A stretch of 64,000 nt of DNA from Agrobacterium larrymoorei (GCF_005145045.1 NZ_CP039694.1:124001-188000); one strand, 5' to 3'; numbered from the stretch's first letter, positions 30,910 to 41,564 are shown. Made by a program: numbers and translations. Notes: generated from the letters alone by a model not told the origin.

Positions 30910-31232
30910 ATGACGATTTTGAAGAGGCCACGCTCTATCTGGCGGCGACGAGACCTGCATTGTTCTTTGGGGTACCGCTGACGCTTGCTGGGGTTTTCAT
31001 GATGTTGGCGGGGTTTCTCATCGTGATTGTGCAAAACCCCCTCTATGAAATTGTTCTCTTGCCGCTTTGGTTTGGAGCGCGGCTCGTCGTAGAGCGCGAC
31101 TATAACGCGGCAAGCGTAGTCTTATTGTTTCTCCAGACGGCAGGGAGAAGCGTTGATGGCCACACGTGGGGCGGTGCGAGCGTCAGTCCCAATCCGATCA
31201 GAGTGCCGTCGCGAGGAAGAGGAATGACGTGA
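30906..31232 (+). CDS. virB3: VirB3, inner-membrane type IV secretion component
   Basis: 108 residues, begins MNDDFEEATLYLAATRPALF, with two adjacent hydrophobic helices (PLTLAGVFMMLAGFLIVIVQ and a second near LLPLWFGARLV). VirB3 is a small inner-membrane subunit working with VirB4. It overlaps virB2 (ATGA) and virB4 (TGATG), showing tight coupling. Confidence 0.95.
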   Translation: MNDDFEEATLYLAATRPALFFGVPLTLAGVFMMLAGFLIVIVQNPLYEIVLLPLWFGARLVVERDYNAASVVLLFLQTAGRSVDGHTWGGASVSPNPIRVPSRGRGMT

Positions 31233-33598
31233 TGTTCGGAGCAAGCGGACGGACCGAGAGATCTGGGGAAATCTATCTGCCTTATGTAGGCCACCTTAGC
31301 GACCACGTCGTTCTTCTGGAAGACGGATCAGTTTTGACAATGGCCCACGTTGCTGGCCTCCCATTCGAGCTTGAGGAAATCGAAGTTCGAAATGCGCGGT
31401 GCCGCGCCTTTAATACGCTATTTCGCAATATCGCCGATGATGACGTGTCCGTCTATGCTCATCTCGTCCGTCATAGCGACGTGCCAGCGCCGCCCCAACG
31501 CCATTTTCGCAGCACGTTCGCCTCCGACCTCAGCGACACGTTTGAACAGCGCGTTCTGTCCGGAAATTTGTTCCGGAATGACCATTACCTCACTCTTATG
31601 GTCTCTCCCCGGAGCGCCTTTGGAAGAGCCAGAAGTAAATTCACTAGGCGCGGTAAAAACGCGGGTGAGCTCCCAAATCAAATCAGACATCTAGAGGACA
31701 TTTGGAGTATAGTTGCGGGCGCTCTCGACGAGTACGGACTGCGGCGTCTAGGCATACGAGAGAAAAATCAGGTGCTTTTCACAGAAATTGGCGAAGCGCT
31801 CCGCTTGATTATGACTTGCCGGTTTTTACCAGTGCCAATTGTCAGTGGCTCCCTTGGTGCCTCAATTTATACTGATCGGGTCATTTGCGGTAAACACGCC
31901 TTGGAAATTAGGGCGCCAAAAGATCGCTACGTCGGCTCGATCTTTTCTTTTCGCGAATATCCGGCAAAGACACGGCCAGGAATGCTTAATTCACTACTAT
32001 TTTCAAGCTTTCCGCTCGTTCTGACCCAAGGGTTCTCTTTCCTCACACGTGCACAAGCCCACGCCAAGCTCAGTCTCAAATCGAACCAGATGACCAGTTC
32101 TGGCGACAAGGCTGTCAGCCAGATCGAGGAGCTTGCGCAAGCAGAAGATTCGCTAGCCAGCAGCGAATTCGTCATGGGTTCGCACCATCTCAGCCTTTGT
32201 GTTTATGCCGATGAATTGAATACTCTTGCCGACAACGGCGCGCGCGCTCGAACAAGCTTGTCTGACGCGGGGGCAGTCATTGTGCAGGAGACCATTGGAT
32301 TGGAGGCCGCGTATTGGTCTCAACTTCCAGGAAACTACAGATGGCGCACCCGGCCTGGAGCCGTAACCTCACGAAATTTCGCCGGACTAGCGTCATTCGA
32401 AAATTTTCCTGTTGGAAGAAAGTTCGGGCATTGGGGCGGTGCAGTTGCTCGCTTCCGTACAAACGGAGGCACACCTTTCGATTATATTCCGCACGAGAAC
32501 GATGTTGGCATGACCGCGATCTTTGGGCCAATTGGAAGAGGAAAAACAACGCTCATGACCTTCATCTTGGCGATGCTCGAGCAGAGTATGGCCAAACGCA
32601 GCGGGACTATCGTTTTTTTCGATAAAGACCGAGGCGGTGAACTGCTTGTGCGCGCCACCGGCGGTACTTACCTCTCCTTGCGAAGAGGTGTTCCAAGCGG
32701 CCTTGCGCCTTTGCGAGGTTTGCCGGATACAGCTGATTCCCGCGACTTTCTACGCGAATGGATCGTGGCACTTATTGAAAGCGACGGGAAGGGGAAAATC
32801 TCGCCGGAGGAAAATCGCCGCCTAGAACGCGGAATCCAACGACAACTGTCCTTCGAGCCAAATATGAGATCTCTCGCAGGCCTTCGGGAATTCCTGTTGC
32901 ACGGGCCCTCGGAAGGTGCAGGTGCTAGGATGCAGCGATGGTGTCGCGGTAACGCGCTCGGCTGGGCGTTTGACGGCGAGACTGACGAGGTGAAGCTAGA
33001 TCCATCGATCACAGGGTTCGATATGACGCATCTCCTCGAATATGAGGAGGTATGCGCCCCAGCCGCAGCATACCTTTTGCATCGAATAGGAGCAATGGTC
33101 GACGGCCGACGCTTCGTGATGAGCTGCGATGAGTTTCGCTCCTACTTGCTAAATCCGAAATTCGCAGCAGTCATCGACAAGTTCCTGCTGACCGTCCGGA
33201 AGAACAACGGAATGTTGATTCTGGCCACCCAACAACCAGAACACGTACTTGACTCACCGTTAGGCGCAAGCCTCGTTGCACAATGCATGACAAAAATTTT
33301 CTACCCATCACCAACCGCAGACCGCTCTGCTTACGTAGATGGGTTGAAATGCACCGAGCGTGAGTTTCAGGCGATCCGAGAGGACATGGCGATAGGCAGA
33401 CGTAAGTTCTTGCTCAAGCGCGAGAGCGGGAGCGTTGTATGCGAATTTGATCTCCGCGACATGCCAGAATATGTGGCTGTATTATCCGGTCGCGCCAACA
33501 CGGTTCGGTTTGCGGAGAGATTGCGCGAGAGCACTGGAGAGCATCCTTCAGCTTGGTTGGACGAATTTATGACGCGTTACCACGAGGCACGGGACTAA
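31232..33598 (+). CDS. virB4: VirB4, type IV secretion ATPase
   Basis: A 788-residue ATPase, beginning MFGASGRTERSGEIYLPYVG. Walker A is FGPIGRGKTTLMTF (about residue 430), Walker B region FVMSCDEFRSYL, and conserved ATQQPEHVLDSPLGA. VirB4 powers pilus biogenesis and substrate transfer. The frame is open upstream to 31166, but family alignment and the overlap with the virB3 stop fix the start at 31232. Confidence 0.97.
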   Translation: MFGASGRTERSGEIYLPYVGHLSDHVVLLEDGSVLTMAHVAGLPFELEEIEVRNARCRAFNTLFRNIADDDVSVYAHLVRHSDVPAPPQRHFRSTFASDLSDTFEQRVLSGNLFRNDHYLTLMVSPRSAFGRARSKFTRRGKNAGELPNQIRHLEDIWSIVAGALDEYGLRRLGIREKNQVLFTEIGEALRLIMTCRFLPVPIVSGSLGASIYTDRVICGKHALEIRAPKDRYVGSIFSFREYPAKTRPGMLNSLLFSSFPLVLTQGFSFLTRAQAHAKLSLKSNQMTSSGDKAVSQIEELAQAEDSLASSEFVMGSHHLSLCVYADELNTLADNGARARTSLSDAGAVIVQETIGLEAAYWSQLPGNYRWRTRPGAVTSRNFAGLASFENFPVGRKFGHWGGAVARFRTNGGTPFDYIPHENDVGMTAIFGPIGRGKTTLMTFILAMLEQSMAKRSGTIVFFDKDRGGELLVRATGGTYLSLRRGVPSGLAPLRGLPDTADSRDFLREWIVALIESDGKGKISPEENRRLERGIQRQLSFEPNMRSLAGLREFLLHGPSEGAGARMQRWCRGNALGWAFDGETDEVKLDPSITGFDMTHLLEYEEVCAPAAAYLLHRIGAMVDGRRFVMSCDEFRSYLLNPKFAAVIDKFLLTVRKNNGMLILATQQPEHVLDSPLGASLVAQCMTKIFYPSPTADRSAYVDGLKCTEREFQAIREDMAIGRRKFLLKRESGSVVCEFDLRDMPEYVAVLSGRANTVRFAERLRESTGEHPSAWLDEFMTRYHEARD

Positions 33599-33614
33599 GA
33601 TGGAGATCGAGTCG

Positions 33615-34283
33615 ATGAAAACATCGAGGACCGTAATGAGCGCGCTTTTCATATGCTTGGCGCTTTCGAATGCCGCAAAAGCGCAGTTTGTCGTCACTGA
33701 CCCAGTAACGGAGACGGAGACCCTAGCTACGGCGCTTAATGCCGCTGCTAATCTTCAACAGCTTATAACAATGGTCACAATGTTGACCGCGCCTTTCGCC
33801 GTTACTGGTATGCTTTCAGCGCTTGACCAGAAGAGCCAGTATCCTTCTGCCGGCCAACTCGACAAGGAAATGTTTTCGGCACGAATGCCTGCTTCGGCTG
33901 GTGCTCGATCGATTGCACTGGATGCCGATCGCACAGTCGTAGGTGATGACGCTGAGGGCAATCTTTTGCGCCAACAGATTGCGGGCGCCGCCAATGCAGC
34001 CGGTGTCGCAGCTGACAACTTGGAGGCAATGGACAAGCGTCTAGAGGCAAACTCTGAGACTTCTGCCCAACTTTCCCGCTCGCGCAATATAATGGCGGCC
34101 ACCGTCACAAATGGCTTGCTTCTGAAACAGATCCACGACGCAATAATTCAAAATATTCAGGCGACAAGCCTACTGACGATGGCAACCGCACAGGCGGGGT
34201 TGCACGAGGCGGAGGAGGCTGCGGCCCAACGAAAGGAACGTCAGGCAACTGCGCTGATCTTTGGCGTTGCTCAAATGCGCTGA
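33615..34283 (+). CDS. virB5: VirB5, minor T-pilus component
   Basis: 222 residues from ATG 33615; an in-frame ATG at 33600 would add five. Signal peptide MKTSRTVMSALFICLALSNA cut after AKA. Mature start QFVVTDPVTETETLATALNA is strongly VirB5-like. Long helices follow with DNLEAMDKRLEANSETSAQL. VirB5 sits at the pilus tip and helps contact with host cells. Confidence 0.94.
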   Translation: MKTSRTVMSALFICLALSNAAKAQFVVTDPVTETETLATALNAAANLQQLITMVTMLTAPFAVTGMLSALDQKSQYPSAGQLDKEMFSARMPASAGARSIALDADRTVVGDDAEGNLLRQQIAGAANAAGVAADNLEAMDKRLEANSETSAQLSRSRNIMAATVTNGLLLKQIHDAIIQNIQATSLLTMATAQAGLHEAEEAAAQRKERQATALIFGVAQMR

Positions 34284-34347
34284 CCCCTTTCCTCGCCCAG
34301 GGATTTTCGCTCTCTGAAGAATTTGAAACTCGATCCAGGTAAGGGCA

Positions 34348-35235
34348 ATGAATTTTAGCATTCCTGCGCCTTTCACGGCGATCCATACAATTTTCGACCG
34401 GGCTTTCACCGTCGGGCTCGATAGTTTGCTGGGAGATATGCAACGAGCGGTGAGCGCACCTCTCGTGGCTTGTGTAACTCTTTGGATTATTGTTCAAGGC
34501 ATTCTCGTAATGCGTGGAGAGGTGGACGCTCGCGGCGGCATAACTCGCGTCATCACTGTTTCGGTGGTCGTTACTCTCGTGATTGAGCAGGCGGAGTACC
34601 ACGATTACGTGGTCTCTGTCTTCGAAGAAACCATTCCCAATTTTATTCAGAAGTTTGCAATCAGCGGCCTTCCCTTGGAGACGGTTCCTGCTCAGCTCGA
34701 TACCATGTTTGCGCTAACGCAGGTGGCATTTCAGAAGATCGCCACTGAAATCGGGCCAATGAATGACCAAGATATCCTCGCGTTTCAGGGCGCACAATGG
34801 ATTTTTTATGGTACGCTCTGGGCCGCGTTTGGAATCTACGACGCTATCGGTATCCTGATCAAGGTTTTGCTAGCTATAGGGCCGCTAATCCTTGTCGGCT
34901 ATCTCTTTGATAGAACGAAAGACATGGCTTCGAAATGGATCGGCCAACTTGTCACATATGGTATACTTCTGCTTCTTCTAAACATTGTGGCAACTATCGT
35001 CGTGCTGACAGAAGCGACCGCGCTTGTTCTAATCTTGGGGGTTGTAACGTCCGCGGGCACGACTGCCGCCAAGATAATAGGCCTCTATGAACTCGATATG
35101 TTCTTTCTGACGGGCAACGCTTTGATCGTCGCCCTACCGGCGATCGCCGGAAACATAGGAGGAAGCTATTGGAACGGCGACACGCAAACGGTTGGTAGTC
35201 TCAATCGTCACTTCGCGCGGACTGTCCGCAGATAA
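34348..35235 (+). CDS. virB6: VirB6, polytopic channel subunit
   Basis: 295 residues with at least five hydrophobic helices (e.g. LVACVTLWIIVQGILVMRG, ITRVITVSVVVTLVIEQA, LLLLNIVATIVVLTEATALV) and a large central periplasmic loop near residues 85-160. The end RHFARTVRR is basic. VirB6 is part of the inner-membrane path for the T-strand. Confidence 0.95.
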   Translation: MNFSIPAPFTAIHTIFDRAFTVGLDSLLGDMQRAVSAPLVACVTLWIIVQGILVMRGEVDARGGITRVITVSVVVTLVIEQAEYHDYVVSVFEETIPNFIQKFAISGLPLETVPAQLDTMFALTQVAFQKIATEIGPMNDQDILAFQGAQWIFYGTLWAAFGIYDAIGILIKVLLAIGPLILVGYLFDRTKDMASKWIGQLVTYGILLLLLNIVATIVVLTEATALVLILGVVTSAGTTAAKIIGLYELDMFFLTGNALIVALPAIAGNIGGSYWNGDTQTVGSLNRHFARTVRR

Positions 35236-35261
35236 TCCAGCCTGACACACGGAGCGTTCCT

Positions 35262-35429
35262 TTGAAGTACTTTCTAATATTTCTGCTCTTTGGCTTGGTG
35301 TCTTGTCAGACACACGATCGGTTGGCGGCTTGTAAGGGACCTATCTTTCCGCTGAACGTTGGGCGATGGCAGCCTGCCCAAACGGATCTTCAGCCTATCA
35401 CCGGAGGAGAGATCAATGAACGGTTCTGA
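35262..35429 (+). CDS. virB7: VirB7, outer-membrane lipoprotein, TTG start
   Basis: A 55-residue lipoprotein starting at TTG with GGAG seven bases upstream. The signal sequence is KYFLIFLLFGLVSC with lipobox LVSC. The mature part CQTHDRLAACKGPIFPLNVG matches VirB7, including the second Cys (CKGP) that forms a disulfide with VirB9. It overlaps the virB8 start by 14 bases. VirB7 anchors the outer-membrane core complex. Confidence 0.93.
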   Translation: MKYFLIFLLFGLVSCQTHDRLAACKGPIFPLNVGRWQPAQTDLQPITGGEINERF

Positions 35430-36129
35430 ATATGCTCTATTGGTCCAGAAGGAAGCATTGGCAGATCACTATAATGAAGTGAAGGCGTTCCAGTCTGCTC
35501 GCGCTAGATCTTCTCGGCGGGTCTCCAGGGCTTTGGCTGCTTTGGCCATAATTGCCCTGGCAGGGAATTTGGCGCAGGCCTTCGCGATCGCGGTGATGGT
35601 CCCATTGAACAAACTGGTCCCAGTATATCTGTGGGTGCGCCCGGACGGCACGGTTGACAGTGAGGTCTCCATTTCGAGATTGCCAGAGACGCAGGAACAA
35701 GCGGTCGTAAACGCTTCTCTGTGGGAGTATGTTCGTCTGCGGGAAAGCTACACGGCAGATACAGCCCAATATGCATACGATCTGGTTTCGAGCTTCAGCG
35801 CTCCAACAGTACGACAAGATTACCAGCAGTACTTTAACTACCCCAACCCGAGTTCTCCTCAAATCATCATCGGAAAGCGCGGAAAACTGGAAGCCGAGCA
35901 CATTAGTTCAAACGAACTTATGCCTGGCGTCCAGCAGCTCCGCTACAAACGCACTCTCATCATGGAGGGACAGTCCCCGATTGTAACCACTTGGACCGCA
36001 ACCGTGCATTATGAAACGGTAGCTGACTTACCAGGCCGGTTGAGGCTGACAAACCCGGGCGGTTTGATCATTACTTCTTATCAAACGTCGGAAGATACCG
36101 TTTCTAACATGACACGGAGCCAGCAATGA
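35416..36129 (+). CDS. virB8: VirB8, inner-membrane assembly factor
   Basis: 237 residues. A short cytoplasmic N-terminus (MNGSEYALLVQKEALADHYN), one membrane helix near 42-64 (AALAIIALAGNLAQAFAIAV), then the periplasmic NTF2-like domain (VNASLWEYVRLRESYTADTA, DYQQYFNYPNP). GGAGGAG stands before ATG 35416. It nucleates VirB9/VirB10 assembly. Its stop overlaps virB9 (ATGA). Confidence 0.96.
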   Translation: MNGSEYALLVQKEALADHYNEVKAFQSARARSSRRVSRALAALAIIALAGNLAQAFAIAVMVPLNKLVPVYLWVRPDGTVDSEVSISRLPETQEQAVVNASLWEYVRLRESYTADTAQYAYDLVSSFSAPTVRQDYQQYFNYPNPSSPQIIIGKRGKLEAEHISSNELMPGVQQLRYKRTLIMEGQSPIVTTWTATVHYETVADLPGRLRLTNPGGLIITSYQTSEDTVSNMTRSQQ

Positions 36130-37004
36130 CCAAAAATTTGTTTCTGGGCCTGCTTTGTATTCTCTTTGTAACCAGCAGCGCCAGGGCAGAAGACACGCCG
36201 GCGGCAGGCAAACTGGATCCACGGATGCGCTATCTCGCCTACAATCCCGACCAGGTAGTGCACCTTTCAACCGCTGTTGGAGCCACACTGGTCGTGACAT
36301 TTGGGTCTAATGAAACGGTGACAGCTGTCGCCGTTTCGGACAGCAAAGATCTTGCTGCGCTACCACGCGGCAATTATCTGTTTTTCAAGGCCAGCAAAGT
36401 ACTGCAGCCGCAGCCTGTGATAGTCCTCACAGCAAGTGACGCGGGAATGCGGCGCTATGTTTTCAGCCTCGCGACCAGAACGATGTCTCGGCTCGATAAA
36501 GAGCAGCCTGATCTCTTCTATAGCGTACAGTTCACTTATCCTGCCGACATTGCCGCTGCTCGCCAAAAAGACGCGGAGCAGAAAGATTTTGCGGGTCGGA
36601 TGCGGGCGCAAGCGCAATATCAGCGTCGAGCCGAGGACTTGCTTGAACATCCGACATCAAGTGGCGACCCAAGAGGGAAAAACTGGAGTTATGTCGCGCA
36701 AGGGGACCGCTCGCTGCTGCCGGTAGAAGTTGTCGACGACGGGTCTTCCACGACATTTCGCTTTCCCGGAAACGTACGGATACCGTCAATCTACGTCATC
36801 AACCCAGACGGCAAAGAAGCCACCGCCAACTATTCGGTGAAAGGTGATGGCGTTGTAGTCGCATCTGTTTCCAGAGCGTGGCGACTACGGGATGGCCATA
36901 CTGTACTGTGCATTTGGAACAAGGCATATGACCCGGTCGGAAGGAAGACAGGCACTGGCACAGTTAGACCGGATGTAGTTCGTGTCCTTAAGGAAGTGCG
37001 GTAA
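36126..37004 (+). CDS. virB9: VirB9, outer-membrane core component
   Basis: 292 residues. Signal peptide ends SSARA. N-terminal part [20 protein letters not shown] and C-terminal beta-sandwich ([20 protein letters not shown]) are the CagX/VirB9 hallmarks. It partners VirB7 and VirB10 in the core complex. TAATG overlap with virB10. Confidence 0.96.
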   Translation: MTKNLFLGLLCILFVTSSARAEDTPAAGKLDPRMRYLAYNPDQVVHLSTAVGATLVVTFGSNETVTAVAVSDSKDLAALPRGNYLFFKASKVLQPQPVIVLTASDAGMRRYVFSLATRTMSRLDKEQPDLFYSVQFTYPADIAAARQKDAEQKDFAGRMRAQAQYQRRAEDLLEHPTSSGDPRGKNWSYVAQGDRSLLPVEVVDDGSSTTFRFPGNVRIPSIYVINPDGKEATANYSVKGDGVVVASVSRAWRLRDGHTVLCIWNKAYDPVGRKTGTGTVRPDVVRVLKEVR

Positions 37005-38131
37005 TGCAAGACCTCGGCAACCAATCTGGAGAGACCATAGATCCTAACGGCTCACTCGTGACGGGTCCTCGCGGTAGGCGCATTTCAGGATCGCAAAAGC
37101 TTCTTGTTGCGGGTTTGGTCCTGTTGTTGTCATTAAGCCTTATCTGGCTTGGTGCACATCATCATAAAAAAGCCGACCAGTCTGCAACAAACCCAATGAT
37201 TGACGCGAACACGAATCCATTCCGGCCGGCCCCGATAGAAAATCCAGCAAAGCCTGTGTTACCCCCACCAGTTTCAGAAGCAGATATTCCGCAGGCTGAC
37301 CCACATCAGCGAGCACACACCGACATGAAGCCCGAAGAAACGCCGATCTTCGCCTACACAGGAAGTGCTCAAAACGGGCTGCAGTCAGTAAATACAAATA
37401 TTGAAGAACGTGGCGACGCCAATCCGAGCCCAAACAACTTGGCCGCTTCTGTCCAAGAGACCGAGAACGGTCTATCGACCAGGATGAAACCGAGCATTTT
37501 GCAACCTAGCCTTGCTACACTTTTGCCCAATCCAGATTTTGCAATCACGCAAGGGACGATCATTCCCTGCATACTACAGACCGCTATTGACACAAATCTA
37601 GCGGGGTATGTGAAATGCGTTTTGCCCCAAGATATACGTGGCACAACCGGAAATGTAGTGCTTCTGGATCGCGGTACGATAGTTGTCGGCGAGATACAGC
37701 GAGGACTCCAGCAAGGAGACGCTCGCGTGTTTGTACTCTGGAGCCGCGCTGAGACGCCCTCACATGCGATAGTATCGCTTGCCTCGCCCGGGGCTGACGA
37801 ACTCGGCCGGTCTGGACTGCCAGGTACGGTCAATAATCATTTTTGGTCGCGCTTTAGCGGAGCTATGCTACTCAGTGTTGTCCAGGGTGCCGTTCAAGCG
37901 GCGAGCAGCTATGCAGGGAATTCGGCTGGCGGGACCAGTATTAATAGTTTCCAAAACAATGGTGAACAAGCAGCCGATACCGCCCTACGGGCAAGCATCA
38001 ACATTCCCCCGACCCTGAGCAAAAATGAGGGGGATACGGTATCGATCTTCGTCGCGCGCGATCTAGATTTTTCAGGAGTTTATCAGCTTCGCCTGACGGG
38101 GGAAACGGCAAAACATCGTCATCTGCGCTAG
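37004..38131 (+). CDS. virB10: VirB10, core-complex energy transducer
   Basis: 375 residues. Cytoplasmic N-terminus, one membrane helix at about 30-47 ([20 protein letters not shown]), a proline-rich periplasmic arm ([20 protein letters not shown]), then the TrbI/VirB10 barrel ([40 protein letters not shown]) that spans to the outer membrane. It is also homologous to ComB10 and TraB proteins. Confidence 0.96.
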   Translation: MQDLGNQSGETIDPNGSLVTGPRGRRISGSQKLLVAGLVLLLSLSLIWLGAHHHKKADQSATNPMIDANTNPFRPAPIENPAKPVLPPPVSEADIPQADPHQRAHTDMKPEETPIFAYTGSAQNGLQSVNTNIEERGDANPSPNNLAASVQETENGLSTRMKPSILQPSLATLLPNPDFAITQGTIIPCILQTAIDTNLAGYVKCVLPQDIRGTTGNVVLLDRGTIVVGEIQRGLQQGDARVFVLWSRAETPSHAIVSLASPGADELGRSGLPGTVNNHFWSRFSGAMLLSVVQGAVQAASSYAGNSAGGTSINSFQNNGEQAADTALRASINIPPTLSKNEGDTVSIFVARDLDFSGVYQLRLTGETAKHRHLR

Positions 38132-38164
38132 TAAACAGACAGTCAAAGTTACGAGATGCCTCTA

Positions 38165-39199
38165 ATGGAAGTAAGTCCCCAATTACTTATTCTTCTTAAG
38201 CCAGTTCTAAAATGGCTCGATGATCCTAGAACTGAAGAAGTTGCAATAAATCGACCAGGAGAGGCCTTTGTGCGCCGGGGTGGAGTCTTCTCGAGATTCG
38301 ACGCGCCATTTTCTTTCGATGATCTTGAGGACATCGCCATTCTGGCAGGAGCATTACGAAAACAAGATGTCGGCCCTAGGAATCCCCTTTGTGCCACAGA
38401 ACTTCCAGGCGGAGAGCGATTGCAGATATGCTTGCCGCCAACCGTACCTTCGGGAACTGTCAGCCTGACAATCCGTCGGCCAAGCAATCGTGTTTCGGGA
38501 TTAGGGGAAGTCGCGGCTCGCTATGACGCCAGTAGATGGAATCAGTGGCAAATAAGAACGCAGCGTCGAGAACAGTTAGACGCTGCGATCTTGCAAGAAT
38601 ACGATCGCGGTGATCTGGAGGCGTTTCTACGTGCATGCGTTACCGGCAAGCGGACTATTTTACTTTGTGGCCCGACCGGGAGCGGCAAAACTACGATGAG
38701 CAAGACCTTGATCAGCGCTATTCCCCGAGAAGAGAGGCTGATAACCATCGAAGATACGCTTGAACTAGTCATTCCTCACGAAAACCATGTCAGACTGCTC
38801 TACTCAAAGAGCGGTGGTGGAATGGGAGTGGTGACCGCGGAGCAATTACTGCAGGCAAGCCTTAGAATGCGCCCAGACCGTATATTGCTCGGTGAGATGC
38901 GGGACGACGCGGCATGGGCATACCTGAGTGAGGTCGTCTCAGGCCATCCTGGGTCGATATCCACGATCCATGGTGCCAATCCTATTCAAGGGTTCAAAAA
39001 GCTTTTCTCGCTGGTGAAAAGCAGTCCTCAGGGCGCTGGCTTGGAAGATCGTACACTCCTCGACATGTTGGCCACGGCGATAGATGTCATTGTCCCCTTT
39101 CAGGCTTATGGAGATATTTATGAAGTAGGTGAGGTTTGGCTTGCGGCCGATGCTCGTCGGCGCGGCGAAACGATTGGAGATCTACTTAACCAGAGCTAG
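38165..39199 (+). CDS. virB11: VirB11, hexameric secretion ATPase
   Basis: 344 residues from ATG 38165 (family start MEVSPQLLILLKPVL); ATG 38156 is three codons upstream and also possible. Walker A LLCGPTGSGKTTMSKTL, Asp box ITIEDTLEL, Walker B RPDRILLGEMRDDAAW, His box SGHPGSISTIHG. VirB11 switches VirB4/VirD4 between pilus assembly and DNA transfer. Last gene of the virB operon. Confidence 0.96.
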   Translation: MEVSPQLLILLKPVLKWLDDPRTEEVAINRPGEAFVRRGGVFSRFDAPFSFDDLEDIAILAGALRKQDVGPRNPLCATELPGGERLQICLPPTVPSGTVSLTIRRPSNRVSGLGEVAARYDASRWNQWQIRTQRREQLDAAILQEYDRGDLEAFLRACVTGKRTILLCGPTGSGKTTMSKTLISAIPREERLITIEDTLELVIPHENHVRLLYSKSGGGMGVVTAEQLLQASLRMRPDRILLGEMRDDAAWAYLSEVVSGHPGSISTIHGANPIQGFKKLFSLVKSSPQGAGLEDRTLLDMLATAIDVIVPFQAYGDIYEVGEVWLAADARRRGETIGDLLNQS

Positions 39200-39411
39200 A
39201 GCGCCCCAGAATGTACCGTCATAAGTGAACAGTTCAACAGCTACAGGGCCTGTCGTCAAGTTGAAATGCCTAACGCGCATTTTTTCACCAAAAAAATGCC
39301 GAAATTCCGCCAGATTACCCGCATATTGAGAGAAAGAACACATTTATTCCAAAATATTCGTCCATTGATTGCATGTATGTTAATTTAGTCTTCTCTTAGA
39401 GAGGTGAGATT

Positions 39412-40137
39412 GTGAAACACGTTCTTGTCATTGATGACGATTCTGCAATGCGCCACCTCATCGCCGAGTATCTTAAGATTCATGCGCTGAGGGTGACTAC
39501 TGTGTCCGAGAGTCAGCAATTCAACCGTGTACTTGCATCCGAGACGGTCGATGTCGTTGTCGTGGATCTCAATCTAGGACGTGAAGACGGACTTGAGATC
39601 GTTCGCGGTCTAGCCGCGAAATCCGATATCCCTATAATAATCATCAGCGGAGACCGCCTCGAAGAGGCGGATAAGGTTGTCGCGCTCGAGTTGGGAGCCA
39701 CGGATTTTATAGCGAAACCTTTTGGGACACGCGAGTTCCTGGCACGCATACGTGTGGCATTACGCGTGCGACCGAATGTCGGGCGAACCAAAGACCGTCG
39801 CTCATTTTGTTTCGCTGGTTGGACACTCAGTCTCAGACAACGGCGATTGACATCTACAGACAATGGCGAGGTGAAACTGACCGCGGGGGAATTCAATCTA
39901 CTTGTCGCGTTCTTGGAAAAGCCTCGCGACATCCTTTCTCGAGAGCAACTGCTCATTGCGAGCCGCGTGCGTGACGAGGAAGTATTTGACAGAAGCATCG
40001 ATGTTCTCATTTTGAGACTGCGCCGAAAGCTCGAAGAGGATGCAGCCAGCCCAAACTTGATTAAAACGGTTAGGGGTGCTGGGTATTTTTTCGACGCTGA
40101 TGTGAATGTATCTTTCGGAGGCATGATGGCGGCTTAG
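39412..40137 (+). CDS. virG: VirG, response regulator activating vir genes
   Basis: 241 residues, starting with GTG. Receiver: MKHVLVIDDDSAMRHLIAEY, phosphorylated Asp52 in VVVDLNLGREDG, Lys in DFIAKPFGTREF. The winged helix (LTAGEFNLLVAFLEKP, RSIDVLILRLRRKLEE, TVRGAGYFFDADV) binds vir boxes. The 210-base upstream region holds only poor vir-box matches, such as a site around 39261-39274 (gtcaagttgaaat). It is AT-rich, with ttgattgcatgt near the start. It stands alone between virB11 and the opposite-facing virC operon. Confidence 0.97.
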   Translation: MKHVLVIDDDSAMRHLIAEYLKIHALRVTTVSESQQFNRVLASETVDVVVVDLNLGREDGLEIVRGLAAKSDIPIIIISGDRLEEADKVVALELGATDFIAKPFGTREFLARIRVALRVRPNVGRTKDRRSFCFAGWTLSLRQRRLTSTDNGEVKLTAGEFNLLVAFLEKPRDILSREQLLIASRVRDEEVFDRSIDVLILRLRRKLEEDAASPNLIKTVRGAGYFFDADVNVSFGGMMAA

Positions 40138-40176
40138 AGCGGCGACGCATATGTCTTTACAATCCAGGATGATCCT

Positions 40177-40779
40177 TTACCATTTTCCGGTCTTCTCTCC
40201 TGCAAAAAAAGATGCTAGGGCCGCTGTAGCCAGTTTGTGACCAAAAGCCCGGGCAGTCTCCAATCCCAATGGATCAAAGTAATTGCGTGCGACCTCTACA
40301 AGCGACGCCGGGAACATGCGGGAGGTCTGAACAATAACAGGCTTATTGGATACTTGTGAGATCGGGTAGCTTTTTGGGGCCGTGCTGATTGATCCGTCCG
40401 CCAACATGCTCTCAAAATCGACGAGCGCACGGCGCAAGATCATCTGCAGTGACTTGGAAGTGCTGTACTGCAGAATCAAGTTGTCATATATTTTTGATAC
40501 CTCAGGAGCTGGCGGTCGCGCCGAGAGGAAGACTTGGATTTTTTCGGGCGTAGCTGCTGAACTCAAGGCGTCTGCCGTAAGCAGCAATTTCCGATCGAAG
40601 TTGTCGCGACGCTTGGCGGCTGAAGGGGGATGTAGAACTTCCGGTCTGCCTCTTTCAGGTAACTGAGGAAATTGCGCGCCTTGCGAGGAATGGGCCGGAA
40701 CTGTTTGAACGACCTCCGATCGCAAGGCAGCAAGCCGTCTTGCTTCACCGACAGACAAAGCTGGTTTGCGGATCCCCAT
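40177..40779 (-). CDS. virC2: VirC2, T-DNA processing enhancer protein
   Basis: 200 residues from ATG 40779 (an in-frame TTG lies two codons upstream). Hydrophilic N-terminus, then a ribbon-helix-helix-like core (KIQVFLSARPPAPEVSKIYD, SKSLQMILRRALVDFESML). VirC2 binds overdrive next to the right border and works with VirC1 to raise T-strand output. It follows virC1 in one operon, five bases after its stop. Confidence 0.93.
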   Translation of the reverse strand: MGIRKPALSVGEARRLAALRSEVVQTVPAHSSQGAQFPQLPERGRPEVLHPPSAAKRRDNFDRKLLLTADALSSAATPEKIQVFLSARPPAPEVSKIYDNLILQYSTSKSLQMILRRALVDFESMLADGSISTAPKSYPISQVSNKPVIVQTSRMFPASLVEVARNYFDPLGLETARAFGHKLATAALASFFAGEKTGKW

Positions 40780-40781
40780 CT

Positions 40782-41477
40782 TCAATCTCCCAAAGTTGCG
40801 CCAATAAGCTCTGAAATTGTCACGAGTTCTTCCATCGCAATTCTTAGGTTGCGCTCAACGAGGCGCATCATCGGATCATCTGTTGCGTTCAACAACGTGA
40901 GATGTAGCATGCCACGTTCTTTCATCGCAGCGAATGCGTCTCTCTCGTGCATTGCAGATTGTATGACTGGCAGGTTCGCTAGCATTTCCGACATCGCGCG
41001 CTGCGACGTCGTTAATCGACCAACCGGGACCCGTTGCCGCAAAACGGCGGTTGGAACCACCAAATTTTCGCTTAGCAGCAGCTCGATGACGTAACGGTAC
41101 GTCGAAAGTGCCTCATCGACATCGAGCGGAGTTAACATTGTGGGGATCAGAAGCAGGTTTGAACTCGCGATGATAGTGTTGTTGAGCTCACTCGAACCCC
41201 CATGCGTATCGGCCAACGCATAATCGAATTCCCGAGCTTCGGCGTCTTCATAAGCCGCCTCGAGTAGCGACATTTCTTCTGCAGCGTACACCTCGCAGGA
41301 TTCATTCCAGGTGTTCCTGCGCACGCCGTTTTCTTTCCACCGCGTTAAAGGCCGGTTCTCGTCGGCATCGAGAAGAGCTACTCTTTTGCCGCCTTTTGCA
41401 AAAGCAGAACAAAGGCCCATGAGCGCCGTGGTCTTGCCCGCGCCACCTTTAAACGAGCAAAAAGTTAAAAGTTTCAT
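40782..41477 (-). CDS. virC1: VirC1, ParA-like ATPase
   Basis: 231 residues. Deviant Walker [15 protein letters not shown] at residues 9-22, Walker A' [14 protein letters not shown], Walker [10 protein letters not shown]. VirC1 brings the VirD2-bound relaxosome to the cell pole and to VirD4. It is the first gene of the leftward virC operon and diverges from virD1. Confidence 0.96.
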   Translation of the reverse strand: MKLLTFCSFKGGAGKTTALMGLCSAFAKGGKRVALLDADENRPLTRWKENGVRRNTWNESCEVYAAEEMSLLEAAYEDAEAREFDYALADTHGGSSELNNTIIASSNLLLIPTMLTPLDVDEALSTYRYVIELLLSENLVVPTAVLRQRVPVGRLTTSQRAMSEMLANLPVIQSAMHERDAFAAMKERGMLHLTLLNATDDPMMRLVERNLRIAMEELVTISELIGATLGD

Positions 41478-41564
41478 GAGTTTATCCCGTAGACTTTGTG
41501 AGCACGAGTGCGTTTGTATTTTTATTCGTATGTGTAAATGTGCATTAGAATAAATGTTAACATA

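Noticed and set aside
39220..39411. A clear vir box before virG
   Set aside because: The best candidates have several mismatches or need a gap, so no site is annotated.
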